Part shown: positions 1-7,417 of the stretch, piece by piece | How the letters are laid out: each line of letters opens with the position of its first letter | How positions within the stretch are numbered: position 1 is the stretch's first letter | DNA from: a virus | Virus record (IMG/VR): IMGVR_UViG_3300017745_000006 | Coordinates: 1 to 59,296 of that record | Direction: 5' to 3' (one strand) | DNA: 59,296 nucleotides | Made by a program: the position numbers and the translations under genes | The notes under the pieces: generated by a model | Databases searched by the model: none | What the model was told of the DNA's origin: nothing | The model's input: only the letters and a program-made list of their open reading frames with translations

Positions 1-3000
1 CTTGATGGACAGGAAGGATCTTATTATACTGGTTATACAGATACCGCAATTGCTAACCTTATTGATTCATCACCTGGTACTCTTAATACTCTTAATGAGT
101 TAGCAGCGGCTCTTGGTGATGATGCAAGTTTCTCTACAACAGTAACTAATAGTATCGCTACTAAGTTACCAAAATCTGGTGGACAGATGACAGGGAACAT
201 AACGTTCTCTGGGTCCCAAACAGTAGATGGTAGAGATCTTTCTGTTGATGGTTCTAAGCTAGACGGCATTGAGACTGGTGCTACAGCAGACCAAACTGCA
301 TCAGAAATCCTTACGGCTATTAAAACAGTTGATGGGTCGGGTTCAGGACTAGATGCTAATCTACTTGATGGGATTAATAGCGGTAGTTTCTTAAGATCTG
401 ATGCTGATGACACGGCAACAGGAACCCTTACATTTGATGGTCGAGTAAACATTAGAGGTCACATAGACCTATCTGATGGAGAAAACCTAGACTTTGGAAG
501 TAGTGATGATGTAAGAATAAACTATAATTCCAATAACTGGTTATATTGTGATTTTAGGACTGGTAACGGCATTGCTTTTAGGGATAATGGCGTAGACACA
601 ACTATATTAACAGACTCAGGAGTTTTCAGACCACAAGTTAACGGCACAGGGTCTCTTGGTACTAGTAGTATAAAATGGGGTAATGTTCATGCAACTACAT
701 TTACTGGAGCTTTGACTGGAAATGCTACTACTTCTACTAGAGCTACAACTGCTAGTAGACTATCTCCACTGTCTGATGGTAGTTCGACAGTTTCAGTTCA
801 AGGCATGTATACCCAGTGGAATCGCGCTTCTGGAACTGGATCATCTTATTTCATCAACCAAAAAGGCACTGGAGGAGGTGGTTGGAGATTTCTATCTACA
901 ACTACATCAAATGTGGATACTGCTGTCCTATTAATAGAAGAGGATGGTCGCGTCACAATCCAAGGTTCTGATAAAACTGTTGTTGCAGATACATTTACTG
1001 GCACGGCATCTGGAAACCTTCCACTAACTGGGGGAACGTTAACAGGTGATCTCACTACGACTGGTGCGTTAACCATTGATGTTGATAACCAGGCAGCTGG
1101 TGCTCTACGTATTAATGCTAACCAAACGAATCCTCAGCAGGATTTCTATTTTGCACAAGAGATTGTATCAACACTATCCGGTGCAACACCTGCCACAACA
1201 GCCGATCGTGAACAGGGTGGACTTTGGATTGATGTCAACTCCACTGCTACTGCTGGAGATACTACCCATGAACACCGCGCATACGGAGTGTACGTTGACC
1301 TTGATGTCACAGGTGATGCTGATGTTGCTTACGGAATATATGCTGACTCTACTGTCACCCCTACTACGGGAACAGTTTCATTTGTAACTGGAGTTTATGG
1401 TCGTGCAGAAGACAACGGAGGTGCTGGTTCTGTAAGTACTGTTATTGGTGTAAGAGGTGAAGCTTCTTCAGATAATTCTACTTCAGACATTAATAATATG
1501 TACGGAGGTTACTTTAGATCTACTAATGCTGCAGATACTGGACAGATTGCTGCTACTCATGGATGTTACGGTGAAATAGAAGTAGTAAATAATACTGGAG
1601 ATAAGTTCGATAAAATGTACGTATTCCGAGCGGAATTTGATGATAATGATACTTCTGACGATAGTACTCCAATAACTGCTACATCTTACTTATATTATGG
1701 TAACTATGCCGGAACTAAACCGACAACTGCTTTTGGTGTTCATATAGCTGATGATGTACCAAATTATTTTGGTGGTGACATCGGCATCAGCACGGTTAGT
1801 CCTGCATCAAAGCTCCATATATACGGAACACAAAATGCTGGAGGGATTTTAGTAGAAGATAGTAACATCTCCACCCAGGCACCAGCAATCAAAGTCATCG
1901 GAAAGAGATCTGACGCAAACATCGGACATAGTTTCTCTGGGAAGTTACTATTAGCAAGGAATTATACAGGTGGTAAGATAACTTCTAATATTACACTAGG
2001 CACATTAGGATTCGGAGGGAATCATACTGATGGCACCATGGCCAACATCTTGTATGCCGCTTCGATTCATGGCATTGCAGAAGACAGTTTCGATAGTGCC
2101 ACTGACATGCCAACGGCGTTAACATTCCATACTGGTGCCATCGGACGAAGTGGAGATACAAATAACGTGACTATTGGTACAGAAAGACTCCGTATAGATT
2201 CAAGCGGCAACGTCGGCATCGGGACTAATAATCCAGCCGCAAAACTAGACGTAAATGGAAACATCCATGGTACAAAACTTGCTGTTGGAACAGCATCTAA
2301 CCCTGGAACTAACGTAGATATTTGTTTAGGTGCTGATAACGATACTGGATTCTCATGCCCTTCTGACGGTAATTTGAAGTTTTGGTGTAACAATTCTGAA
2401 GTTGCTTCATGGACAGCTAGTACTCTGACTTTTGCCAAGGACACAGTATTTAATGGTCGTGTCAATATTCGTGGGCACCTAGACTTTGCTGATGAGGAAT
2501 ATGCTTACTTTGGTGACAATGACGATACAAGCATCAGACATAACAGCAACGGTTGGACATACGTTGACTTCAAACAAAATGGCATTGCCTTCCAAGACAA
2601 TGGTGTAGACACAACTATATTAGAAAACTCAGGGATTTTTAGACCACAAGTTAGTGGCACAGGGTCTATTGGTACTAGTACAAGATACTGGGGCGATTCT
2701 TACTTTACTTCAGGAACATTCTCAACTAGTGGCAACCAATTATTGATCCACAATCCAGATGATGAAACTGTTATTCATAGAAATGATGGAGGTATTTACT
2801 ATATATTGTTGAGTGCTGCAGGAGCAAATCCATCAGGAACATGGTCCACCATGAGACCATTTTTCATTAACCTACAGGATGGTAAGTTAAATTCACAAAA
2901 CGGTCAAACGTTTAGAGGTGGCACATTAATTGAAGATTCTAATTTAACTGTTGAAGGCAACGTTGGCAACTCTATTACATTAAGCACAAAAGTTGGCAAT

Positions 3001-3723
3001 GGTAATGATTCAACATTTATAATCCAAAAATCCAGGGGTGGATCTGGTGGCCCATCACAAATCACAGCTGGTGATTCTCTGGGTCAAATCTTATGGAAAG
3101 GATATGATGCAGATTCGTACAATGGTGCAGCATCTATCACGTGCGTTTCTACTTCTAATACTGGTGATTTTAATGCAAACCTTAACATCGGTGTAGGAGG
3201 CACTACATCTACATTCTCATCTAGTGGGCTTGCAGTTGGAGGTAATATATATTTAGCAGATAACGAATATCTCTATTTTGGAACTGATAACGATGTTGAG
3301 CTCCACTGTGATGGATCCCATATGTATATGGACCTTAAGAGCGGAATTGGAAACTTCTACATTAGAGACGGTACGACAACGCGATATACGTTTGACGATG
3401 ACGGTAGTTTCACTGCAACTGGAAACGTTACTGCATATTCTGACATTAAATTAAAAGAGAACATTGAACCTATTGCAAACCCTCTTGATAAGGTCAATCA
3501 GATCAATGGCGTAACATTTGACAGAATAGATACTCCAGAACTCGGAAGACAGATGGGAGTTATCGCTCAAGATGTCGAAAAAGTCTGTCCCGAACTTGTT
3601 TCTACTAACGACGAAGGAACTAAGTCTGTTGCATATGGAAACATGGTTGGTTTGCTTATAGAAGCAATTAAAGACCAACAAAAACAAATCGACGAACTTA
3701 AATCAAAACTGGAGGAGAAGTAA
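1..3723 (+). CDS. Tail fibre protein with C-terminal S74 chaperone (5' end outside window)
   Basis: The reading frame is open from base 1, so the N-terminus lies upstream; the ATG at 187 is internal. The protein is rich in Ser, Thr, Gly and Asp, with beta-structured fibre motifs such as SGGQMTGNITF and VGIGTNNPAAKLDVNG that are typical of trimeric tail fibres. The last ~95 residues are a peptidase_S74 (endosialidase-type) intramolecular chaperone. The cleavage serine of a YSDIKLKEN motif is encoded at 3439, followed by GVIAQDVEK and a C-terminal coiled coil. In this family the chaperone trimerises the fibre and cuts itself off. A module of about 90 residues occurs twice (433-720 and 2449-2712). 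It overlaps the next gene by one base (TAATG). Role: host recognition at the virion surface. The family is clear; the receptor is unknown. Confidence 0.9.
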   Translation, partial: LDGQEGSYYTGYTDTAIANLIDSSPGTLNTLNELAAALGDDASFSTTVTNSIATKLPKSGGQMTGNITFSGSQTVDGRDLSVDGSKLDGIETGATADQTASEILTAIKTVDGSGSGLDANLLDGINSGSFLRSDADDTATGTLTFDGRVNIRGHIDLSDGENLDFGSSDDVRINYNSNNWLYCDFRTGNGIAFRDNGVDTTILTDSGVFRPQVNGTGSLGTSSIKWGNVHATTFTGALTGNATTSTRATTASRLSPLSDGSSTVSVQGMYTQWNRASGTGSSYFINQKGTGGGGWRFLSTTTSNVDTAVLLIEEDGRVTIQGSDKTVVADTFTGTASGNLPLTGGTLTGDLTTTGALTIDVDNQAAGALRINANQTNPQQDFYFAQEIVSTLSGATPATTADREQGGLWIDVNSTATAGDTTHEHRAYGVYVDLDVTGDADVAYGIYADSTVTPTTGTVSFVTGVYGRAEDNGGAGSVSTVIGVRGEASSDNSTSDINNMYGGYFRSTNAADTGQIAATHGCYGEIEVVNNTGDKFDKMYVFRAEFDDNDTSDDSTPITATSYLYYGNYAGTKPTTAFGVHIADDVPNYFGGDIGISTVSPASKLHIYGTQNAGGILVEDSNISTQAPAIKVIGKRSDANIGHSFSGKLLLARNYTGGKITSNITLGTLGFGGNHTDGTMANILYAASIHGIAEDSFDSATDMPTALTFHTGAIGRSGDTNNVTIGTERLRIDSSGNVGIGTNNPAAKLDVNGNIHGTKLAVGTASNPGTNVDICLGADNDTGFSCPSDGNLKFWCNNSEVASWTASTLTFAKDTVFNGRVNIRGHLDFADEEYAYFGDNDDTSIRHNSNGWTYVDFKQNGIAFQDNGVDTTILENSGIFRPQVSGTGSIGTSTRYWGDSYFTSGTFSTSGNQLLIHNPDDETVIHRNDGGIYYILLSAAGANPSGTWSTMRPFFINLQDGKLNSQNGQTFRGGTLIEDSNLTVEGNVGNSITLSTKVGNGNDSTFIIQKSRGGSGGPSQITAGDSLGQILWKGYDADSYNGAASITCVSTSNTGDFNANLNIGVGGTTSTFSSSGLAVGGNIYLADNEYLYFGTDNDVELHCDGSHMYMDLKSGIGNFYIRDGTTTRYTFDDDGSFTATGNVTAYSDIKLKENIEPIANPLDKVNQINGVTFDRIDTPELGRQMGVIAQDVEKVCPELVSTNDEGTKSVAYGNMVGLLIEAIKDQQKQIDELKSKLEEK
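433..720 (+). repeat. Duplicated fibre module, copy 1
   Basis: It encodes GRVNIRGHIDL, NGIAFRDNGVDTTIL and FRPQVNGTGSLGTS. The same blocks recur at 2449-2712 in the same gene. DNA identity is high around the NGVDTTIL and FRPQV blocks, which suggests an internal duplication. Confidence 0.75.
2449..2712 (+). repeat. Duplicated fibre module, copy 2
   Basis: It encodes GRVNIRGHLDF, NGIAFQDNGVDTTIL and FRPQVSGTGSIGTS, matching 433-720. A more degenerate third version (YLYFGTDNDVELHCDG) lies near 3260-3340, just ahead of the S74 domain. Confidence 0.75.
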
Positions 3724-4553
3724 TGGCATTACAGTCATCCGGAGCAATCTCTCTAAACGACATCGCTGGGGAATTTGGTGGATCTACTCCCCATAGTTTA
3801 AGTGAGTACTACGCTGCCGCTTCTGGTGTACCATCCAGCGGTGCTATAGATTTTGCTGATTTCTATGGCACTGCTTCAGGTCCAGCAACAAATGGACTAA
3901 TATTTAATCTCGATGCCAGAAATAGTAGCTCCTACACAAGTAATGCTACTACATGGTATGACCTCACAAGTAATAATAGAGATTTTAGTCTTTATGGTTC
4001 ACCTACTGGTGTCACTAATGCTATTTCATTTAGTGGGTCTAGCCAACATGCCTACATTGCAGATGGAACTTGGATTCCAGAAGGAACATCTGCAAAATCC
4101 TTTGAGATGATGATACAAATCGGTAGTCCTAGATGGGGAAGTTATGATTTGTTTGTTTCAAAAACTTCTGCAAATAATCAAAGTTTTAGTTTCGGACTTG
4201 ATCATACCACAGCTAATCCGAAGCTAGTTTGTGGAACTCAAGGTGGTGGTTCTTTTATAGGCTATTCGAGCGCAATATACACTCTTCCTTCAAGTTTTAA
4301 TTCTACGACTGCATTCCATCATTACGCTTTTACATACGACGGAAGTGTCCTCAAAATGTATGTTGATGCAAGCCTTGTATACACATCTGGGAGCGGAAAA
4401 TCCCTCCATTCCAATACTGCAAATTTACGACTGATGTGTTTCAATCCATTGATTGGATATTACTACTGGCCCGTGGATGGAGATGTGAGGTTCGCTAGGA
4501 TGTATAACAGGGCACTAAGTGCTTCAGAAATAACTTCAAACATGAACGCATAA
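3723..4553 (+). CDS. Virion protein with LamG/concanavalin-A-like domain
   Basis: 276 aa. Residues 1-55 hold two copies of a SSGAISLNDIAGEFGG / SSGAIDFADFYG segment, an N-terminal feature I associate with phage structural proteins. Residues ~57-276 look like a laminin-G/concanavalin A-like jelly roll: LIFNLDARNSSSY, TTWYDLT, ISFSGSSQHAYI, HHYAFTYDGSVLKMYVDASLVYT and a final VRFARMYNRALSASEI. This fold usually binds glycans. The ATG overlaps the TAA of the tail fibre gene, and a GGAGGAG ribosome site lies inside that gene's end, so the two are translationally coupled. A role as adhesin or fibre tip is inferred. Confidence 0.8.
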   Translation: MALQSSGAISLNDIAGEFGGSTPHSLSEYYAAASGVPSSGAIDFADFYGTASGPATNGLIFNLDARNSSSYTSNATTWYDLTSNNRDFSLYGSPTGVTNAISFSGSSQHAYIADGTWIPEGTSAKSFEMMIQIGSPRWGSYDLFVSKTSANNQSFSFGLDHTTANPKLVCGTQGGGSFIGYSSAIYTLPSSFNSTTAFHHYAFTYDGSVLKMYVDASLVYTSGSGKSLHSNTANLRLMCFNPLIGYYYWPVDGDVRFARMYNRALSASEITSNMNA

Positions 4554-4573
4554 TTTTTATTTAATAAATCACA

Positions 4574-4891
4574 ATGACACAACTTACAACAACTTGGACG
4601 GTTAATTACCTTACCCGCAGATTATCCGATGGATGGGTATTCTTTGCTGAATTTAATGTAACAGCCACTAAAGATGACACAACAGTAAGCACTAAGGGTT
4701 CAGTTACTTTTAAACAACCAGATGATCTAATTCCCTACGAAGACCTAACTGAAGAAACAGTTTTGGAGTGGATTAAAACTGAATTAAATGATGTTCCAGG
4801 TGCTGATGCAGTTATAAATATTGAAAATGAACTGCACAAAAGAATCGAAATGGCTCTGAATCCCACGGAAGCTACTGGCTTACCGTGGTAA
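4574..4891 (+). CDS. Conserved-looking small protein, tail fibre region
   Basis: 105 aa, function not recognised. It is a soluble acidic protein. The N-terminal half appears beta-rich (WTVNYLTRRLSDGWVFFAEF, GSVTFKQP). The C-terminal half appears helical (LTEETVLEWIKTEL) and ends GLPW. It follows the lectin-like gene by 20 bases on the same strand, with no clear promoter between, so it probably belongs to the tail-fibre transcript. Accessory fibre or assembly roles are possible, but nothing in the sequence proves them. Confidence 0.7.
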   Translation: MTQLTTTWTVNYLTRRLSDGWVFFAEFNVTATKDDTTVSTKGSVTFKQPDDLIPYEDLTEETVLEWIKTELNDVPGADAVINIENELHKRIEMALNPTEATGLPW

Positions 4892-4938
4892 AACAATATC
4901 AGAGTTCCAAATCATATACAATTTACAAAAATCCTATT

Positions 4939-5220
4939 ATGACAATTACTTACACAGCACCAGCAGCATCAGAAATCGCATCTGAAGACAACACTGTAGA
5001 AGTTATCTACACTAATGATTCTGGATTTACTTATACTCGTAATATTAACGTTCCACGACTAGAAAATGGTTCTGTTGATGAAGAGTACTACCAAGAGATC
5101 CTAGAAGGTCAGCTTCGTGGAGTCGAAAATAAAATAGTAGTTGGTGCGATTAGCTTTACTGACCCTAACGCTGTGTCGGAAAACGCTGAAACTTCAGGCG
5201 AAGAAGCTCCTGTAGAATAA
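4939..5220 (+). CDS. Small acidic protein of unknown function
   Basis: 93 aa from the ATG at 4939 (MTITYTAP). A GTG at 4885 in the same frame would add 18 residues, but it overlaps the end of the preceding gene and gives an atypical basic extension. Residues ~15-80 alternate beta strands and helix (NTVEVIYTND, TYTRNINVPR, EYYQEILEGQLRGVENKI). The tail is Glu/Ala-rich (AETSGEEAPVE). It resembles no family I can name. It lies at the end of the tail-fibre cluster, 47 bases after the gene at 4574-4891. Confidence 0.7.
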   Translation: MTITYTAPAASEIASEDNTVEVIYTNDSGFTYTRNINVPRLENGSVDEEYYQEILEGQLRGVENKIVVGAISFTDPNAVSENAETSGEEAPVE

Positions 5221-5242
5221 TGCGGGTTTCCGCATGTAGGGG

Positions 5243-5271
5243 TGTACAAAATCTATCTTTTGGTTTAAAAT
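5243..5271 (+). promoter_or_regulatory. Promoter: TGTACA-N17-TAAAAT, overlapping a GTTTAAAA box
   Basis: TGTACA at 5243-5248 and TAAAAT at 5266-5271 are 17 bases apart. The -10 overlaps GTTTAAAA (5263-5270) followed by TATAG, a near match to the phage's recurring late motif. Either or both could drive the gene at 5299. Confidence 0.5.
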
Positions 5272-5298
5272 ATAGATGTACATATTTAACGTTAACGT

Positions 5299-5535
5299 AT
5301 GGAACCCACTGAACTTAAGACTAATTTCACCGAGCAACTCGAGAAGCTCAACAAGGAGATCGGGCAGCTACGCCAGGCCCTGGCCCAACGCCAAGAACTA
5401 GCTGTGAAACTCACAGGGGCTATTGAGGCTATGCAACTCCAGCTTGGCGAAGAGCCGGGTGCAGAGCCTGAGCCTGAGGCAGTTGCCGCAGCAACCGAGG
5501 TTGTAGAAGAGACCGCAGAAGTCCCTGCAGCCTGA
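5299..5535 (+). CDS. Small coiled-coil protein with acidic Ala/Glu/Pro tail
   Basis: 78 aa. Residues ~5-50 form a heptad-rich amphipathic helix (LEKLNKEIGQLRQALAQRQEL), a probable coiled coil. From about residue 51 the chain is a disordered acidic tail (GEEPGAEPEPEAV, EVVEETAEVPAA). It has its own promoter at 5243-5271 and a terminator at 5586-5619, so it is a one-gene transcription unit. Its GC content is visibly higher than its neighbours. The function is unknown; coiled coils of this size often act as small scaffolds or binding proteins, but that is only a possibility. Confidence 0.75.
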   Translation: MEPTELKTNFTEQLEKLNKEIGQLRQALAQRQELAVKLTGAIEAMQLQLGEEPGAEPEPEAVAAATEVVEETAEVPAA

Positions 5536-5585
5536 TAGCAGATAGGGCTCAGGGAGCCCATCTGATCCAGCTTATATAAAGAAAG

Positions 5586-5619
5586 GCGGGCGGGGAACTT
5601 AATCCTTACCCGCTTTTTT
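5586..5619 (+). terminator. Rho-independent terminator
   Basis: GCGGG (5590-5594) pairs with CCCGC (5609-5613), followed by TTTTTT. It closes the gene at 5299-5535. The reverse strand has a weaker T-rich end, and the T-run overlaps the stop codon of the converging gene at 5618-5881, so it may work in both directions. Confidence 0.8.
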
Positions 5620-5881
5620 ATTGCTTAATTACAATCTCTGGTGTTCCAAGTTTAGGGCTTAGCCTACCTCCTATTACCCATATCCTTTTAACTTTCTTGC
5701 CGGCGTCATGGTAGAGATCAAAAATGTCTACCATAGTATGCCCTCTGGCAACATCTGTGTACACAGTTAAGTTCTCTTCTGAAACATACTCGACTCCGTG
5801 GCAGTCTGTAGTTAACTTAGAAAGATCAAGGCTGGGTATCTCAACCATCTCGCCAACGATCTTTACTTTTGCTTTTCCCAT
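5618..5881 (-). CDS. Small protein of unknown function
   Basis: 87 aa, mostly beta strands by eye (KVKIVGEMVEIPSL, VEYVSEENLTVYTDV, VKRIWVIGGRL). It has one Cys-His pair (DCHG) and no signal peptide or membrane segment. Its ATG overlaps the TAA of the upstream gene at 5881-6210, so it is the last gene of a three-gene minus-strand operon. A TGATATAAT box within the upstream gene (5903-5911, minus strand) could also give it a private promoter with a very short leader. I recognise no family. Confidence 0.7.
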   Translation of the reverse strand: MGKAKVKIVGEMVEIPSLDLSKLTTDCHGVEYVSEENLTVYTDVARGHTMVDIFDLYHDAGKKVKRIWVIGGRLSPKLGTPEIVIKQ

Positions 5882-6210
5882 TAAGATACTCGTTCTGACT
5901 GTATTATATCAGAAATCTTAGAGATATTGTCAATTGTGAGCTGAGTCCATCTTCGATCTTCTTTATTTGCTCCTGCTAAGGCCATCATTTCTCCTAAGTC
6001 AAAGCTTGCCTCAGAAGGGGTCGGCCAGCCATCTTTAAGATAGTCAAGAAACCACTCTCTTACTTCCGGTTTTAAGAATCTGCCTCCGACTATCGTCCAG
6101 ATTCCCCTGCACCAAGCAAAAGCGTCGCCGTTAGAAAGAACAACAAGATCTCCTGGGTCCCTTTCTGAGGGAAACTGAGCATTGCCTCTTGGTAATCTTG
6201 TTATTTTCAT
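5881..6210 (-). CDS. Protein of unknown function
   Basis: 109 aa. The N-terminal half is beta-rich with Trp and Gly (LVVLSNGDAFAWCRGIWTIVGGRF). A helical part follows (VREWFLDYLKDGWPTPSE). The last ~35 residues are mixed (KEDRRWTQLTIDNISKISDIIQ). No catalytic motif is evident. The start codon is one base after the stop of the 56 aa gene upstream, and its stop overlaps the start of the gene at 5618-5881, so the three genes are coupled. Family not recognised. Confidence 0.7.
   Translation of the reverse strand: MKITRLPRGNAQFPSERDPGDLVVLSNGDAFAWCRGIWTIVGGRFLKPEVREWFLDYLKDGWPTPSEASFDLGEMMALAGANKEDRRWTQLTIDNISKISDIIQSERVS
5903..5911 (-). promoter_or_regulatory. Possible extended -10 promoter inside a gene
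   Basis: The minus strand reads TGATATAAT within the 3' end of the gene at 5881-6210, 22 bases before the next ATG. It matches the extended -10 form used elsewhere in the window. The coding context makes it less certain. Confidence 0.3.
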
Positions 6211-6211
6211 G

Positions 6212-6382
6212 CTATTCTGTAATCTCTACCTGAGGTGTTTCCACAGTATCTTCTGGGAAAATTTCGTTAAGAACTGCTTCTAGTTGCCTGATCATTGTAT
6301 GAATAAGGACTTTATTTTTGCTAGCTTTTGCATCTGCGTAAGCGTCAATAATTTCTGCAACGCTTTCTTTATTGATTGCCAT
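6212..6382 (-). CDS. 56 aa protein, first gene of a three-gene operon
   Basis: It starts MAINKESVAEIIDAYADAK and ends VETPQVEITE, followed by TAG. It is mostly helical, with a basic middle (KASKNKVLIHTMIRQLEAVL) and an acidic tail. I found it by reading the minus strand. It is supported by an intact frame, an ATG just inside the divergent intergenic region, and one-base spacing to the next gene. The function is unknown. The small helical fold could suit a regulatory or inhibitor peptide, but nothing proves it. Confidence 0.65.
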   Translation of the reverse strand: MAINKESVAEIIDAYADAKASKNKVLIHTMIRQLEAVLNEIFPEDTVETPQVEITE

Positions 6383-6395
6383 AAATTCCTATGAT

Positions 6396-6412
6396 GTTTA
6401 AAGTTACATAGA
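6396..6412 (+). promoter_or_regulatory. Late-promoter-like box GTTTAAAG
   Basis: GTTTAAAG at 6396-6403, then N5 and TAGA at 6409-6412. It lies 50 bases upstream of the ATG at 6446 in a short divergent intergenic region. It is one of about a dozen copies placed ahead of likely virion genes. Confidence 0.6.
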
Positions 6413-6445
6413 CCTATAAACTAAAAACCTGGGGTTTATTTCTCG

Positions 6446-6754
6446 ATGGCGTCTAATATTAAAGACTTTGAGATTTCAAAAACGTTTAGTAACGTTATTC
6501 TCACAACAGTAACAGGATCTCCTGACACTGACGGAGTACCCTCGCTTTCTATTCCGTCTACCTTAACGGGGTACACGGCTCTTCGTGACCAAGGCCGTTT
6601 ACAAGATGGCTTCGGAACTGAAATTCCTCTTGTGCTTTCCCGTAACCTTGTAGAGGTAGAAGCAGAACCCAACTCTGTTATTTCCGTAATCAGACGGCAG
6701 GATATTCGTGCTTCAAGGGCACAACAATTTATCTCAAATATAATCTGGAGCTAA
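6446..6754 (+). CDS. Small virion-region protein
   Basis: 102 aa, likely beta-rich (FEISKTFSNVILTTVTGSP, LVEVEAEPNSVISVIRRQDIR). A 33-residue central loop carries YTALRDQGRLQDGFGTEIP. It is the first gene of the plus-strand structural cluster and lies behind a late-type box at 6396. The family is not recognised. Its position suggests a minor tail or baseplate component. Confidence 0.7.
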   Translation: MASNIKDFEISKTFSNVILTTVTGSPDTDGVPSLSIPSTLTGYTALRDQGRLQDGFGTEIPLVLSRNLVEVEAEPNSVISVIRRQDIRASRAQQFISNIIWS

Positions 6755-6762
6755 CATAAAAA

Positions 6763-7179
6763 ATGGCGAACGTTCTTTTACCTGAAAATATTTCCAAAAA
6801 CACTTTATTTCCTAATATCCCTAGAGAAATAAATCTTAGCGGAACAAACTACGCGGTAGTAGTTCCTGCGGCTACTAATGTCATTAGAGAGTCGCAAAAA
6901 AACTTTGCTCTTGTTACTTCTATTATTGTTACCAATAAGTCTTTAAGATCTATTCCTATTTTTGCTAAAGTAACAAACGACGTTGATAGCAAGACTGCTT
7001 TCCTTCTTTACGGAGTAAACATTCCTCCCGGCACTGCTTTTGAAGTGATCCAAGGAAATAAGTTTATCTTGTCTGAAAATGACAAGTTATATGTTTACCA
7101 CACAGATACTGCAGAAGGCGTAGCAGACGCAATGGTATCTTATGTAATTCATAAGCCAGAGGCTGAGTACACAGTTTAA
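6763..7179 (+). CDS. Small virion-region protein, beta-sandwich-like
   Basis: 138 aa with alternating strands (INLSGTNYAVVVPAATNVI, FALVTSIIVTNKSLRSIPIFAKVTN, TAFLLYGVNIPPGTAFEVIQG, KLYVYHTDTAEG). The pattern resembles short phage proteins describing a beta-sandwich (IPPGTAFEV type turns), often attached to tail structures. It starts 8 bases after the preceding stop, and its TAA overlaps the next ATG, so the three small genes at 6446-7382 are coupled. A structural role is inferred from context. Confidence 0.7.
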   Translation: MANVLLPENISKNTLFPNIPREINLSGTNYAVVVPAATNVIRESQKNFALVTSIIVTNKSLRSIPIFAKVTNDVDSKTAFLLYGVNIPPGTAFEVIQGNKFILSENDKLYVYHTDTAEGVADAMVSYVIHKPEAEYTV

Positions 7180-7382
7180 TGGTTTCTAATTTATTAGACG
7201 GGGTATACTTGTTTGACGGGCTAATACCTGATCCCGACCAAGTACTAAAAAACTTTAACTCTGCGTCTGCAGAGGACAAGAAAAGATTTTTTGTTGAATT
7301 ACAAGACTCAGGATTATTAGGTAATCCTATGATACGTAATGCGATTGAAAAATACGAGCGCGGTATGGCTTTGTATTCCTGA
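7179..7382 (+). CDS. Small helical protein in structural cluster
   Basis: 67 aa. The start overlaps the previous stop (TAATG). It is largely helical (DPDQVLKNFNSASAEDKKRFFVELQDSGLLG, MIRNAIEKYERG) with a hydrophobic N-terminus (LLDGVYLFDGLI). The function is unknown. Tight coupling to the gene at 6763-7179 suggests the products work together, perhaps as an assembly factor. The next gene has its own late-type box six bases after this stop. Confidence 0.65.
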   Translation: MVSNLLDGVYLFDGLIPDPDQVLKNFNSASAEDKKRFFVELQDSGLLGNPMIRNAIEKYERGMALYS

Positions 7383-7387
7383 AAAAA

Positions 7388-7404
7388 GTTTAAAGTAATA
7401 AAGA
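7388..7404 (+). promoter_or_regulatory. Late-promoter-like box GTTTAAAG
   Basis: GTTTAAAG at 7388-7395, followed by N5 and AAGA. It lies 30 bases before the ATG at 7418. Confidence 0.65.
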
Positions 7405-7417
7405 CATATTGCTAGAC

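Noticed and set aside
187-189. ATG at 187 as the true start of the first tail fibre
   Set aside because: The frame is open back to base 1 with matching fibre sequence, so the gene starts outside the window.
846-1076. Long minus-strand frames opposite fibre and structural genes, for example 846-1076, 11001-11471 and 37919-38521 (plus, opposite the spike)
   Set aside because: They are rich in Ser, Pro and Leu, have no ribosome sites, and lie opposite well-supported genes; these are codon-bias shadows.
4885-4938. GTG start adding 18 residues to the gene at 4939
   Set aside because: It overlaps the previous gene and gives an atypical basic extension; the ATG at 4939 is the simpler start.
5221-5234. 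Hairpin TGCGG-GTTT-CCGCA after the gene at 4939-5220
   Set aside because: No T-run on either strand, so not called a terminator.
6414-6421. TATAAACT upstream of 6446 as a T4-type late promoter (TATAAATA)
   Set aside because: Two bases off, and no similar box is placed ahead of the other structural genes, unlike GTTTAAAG.
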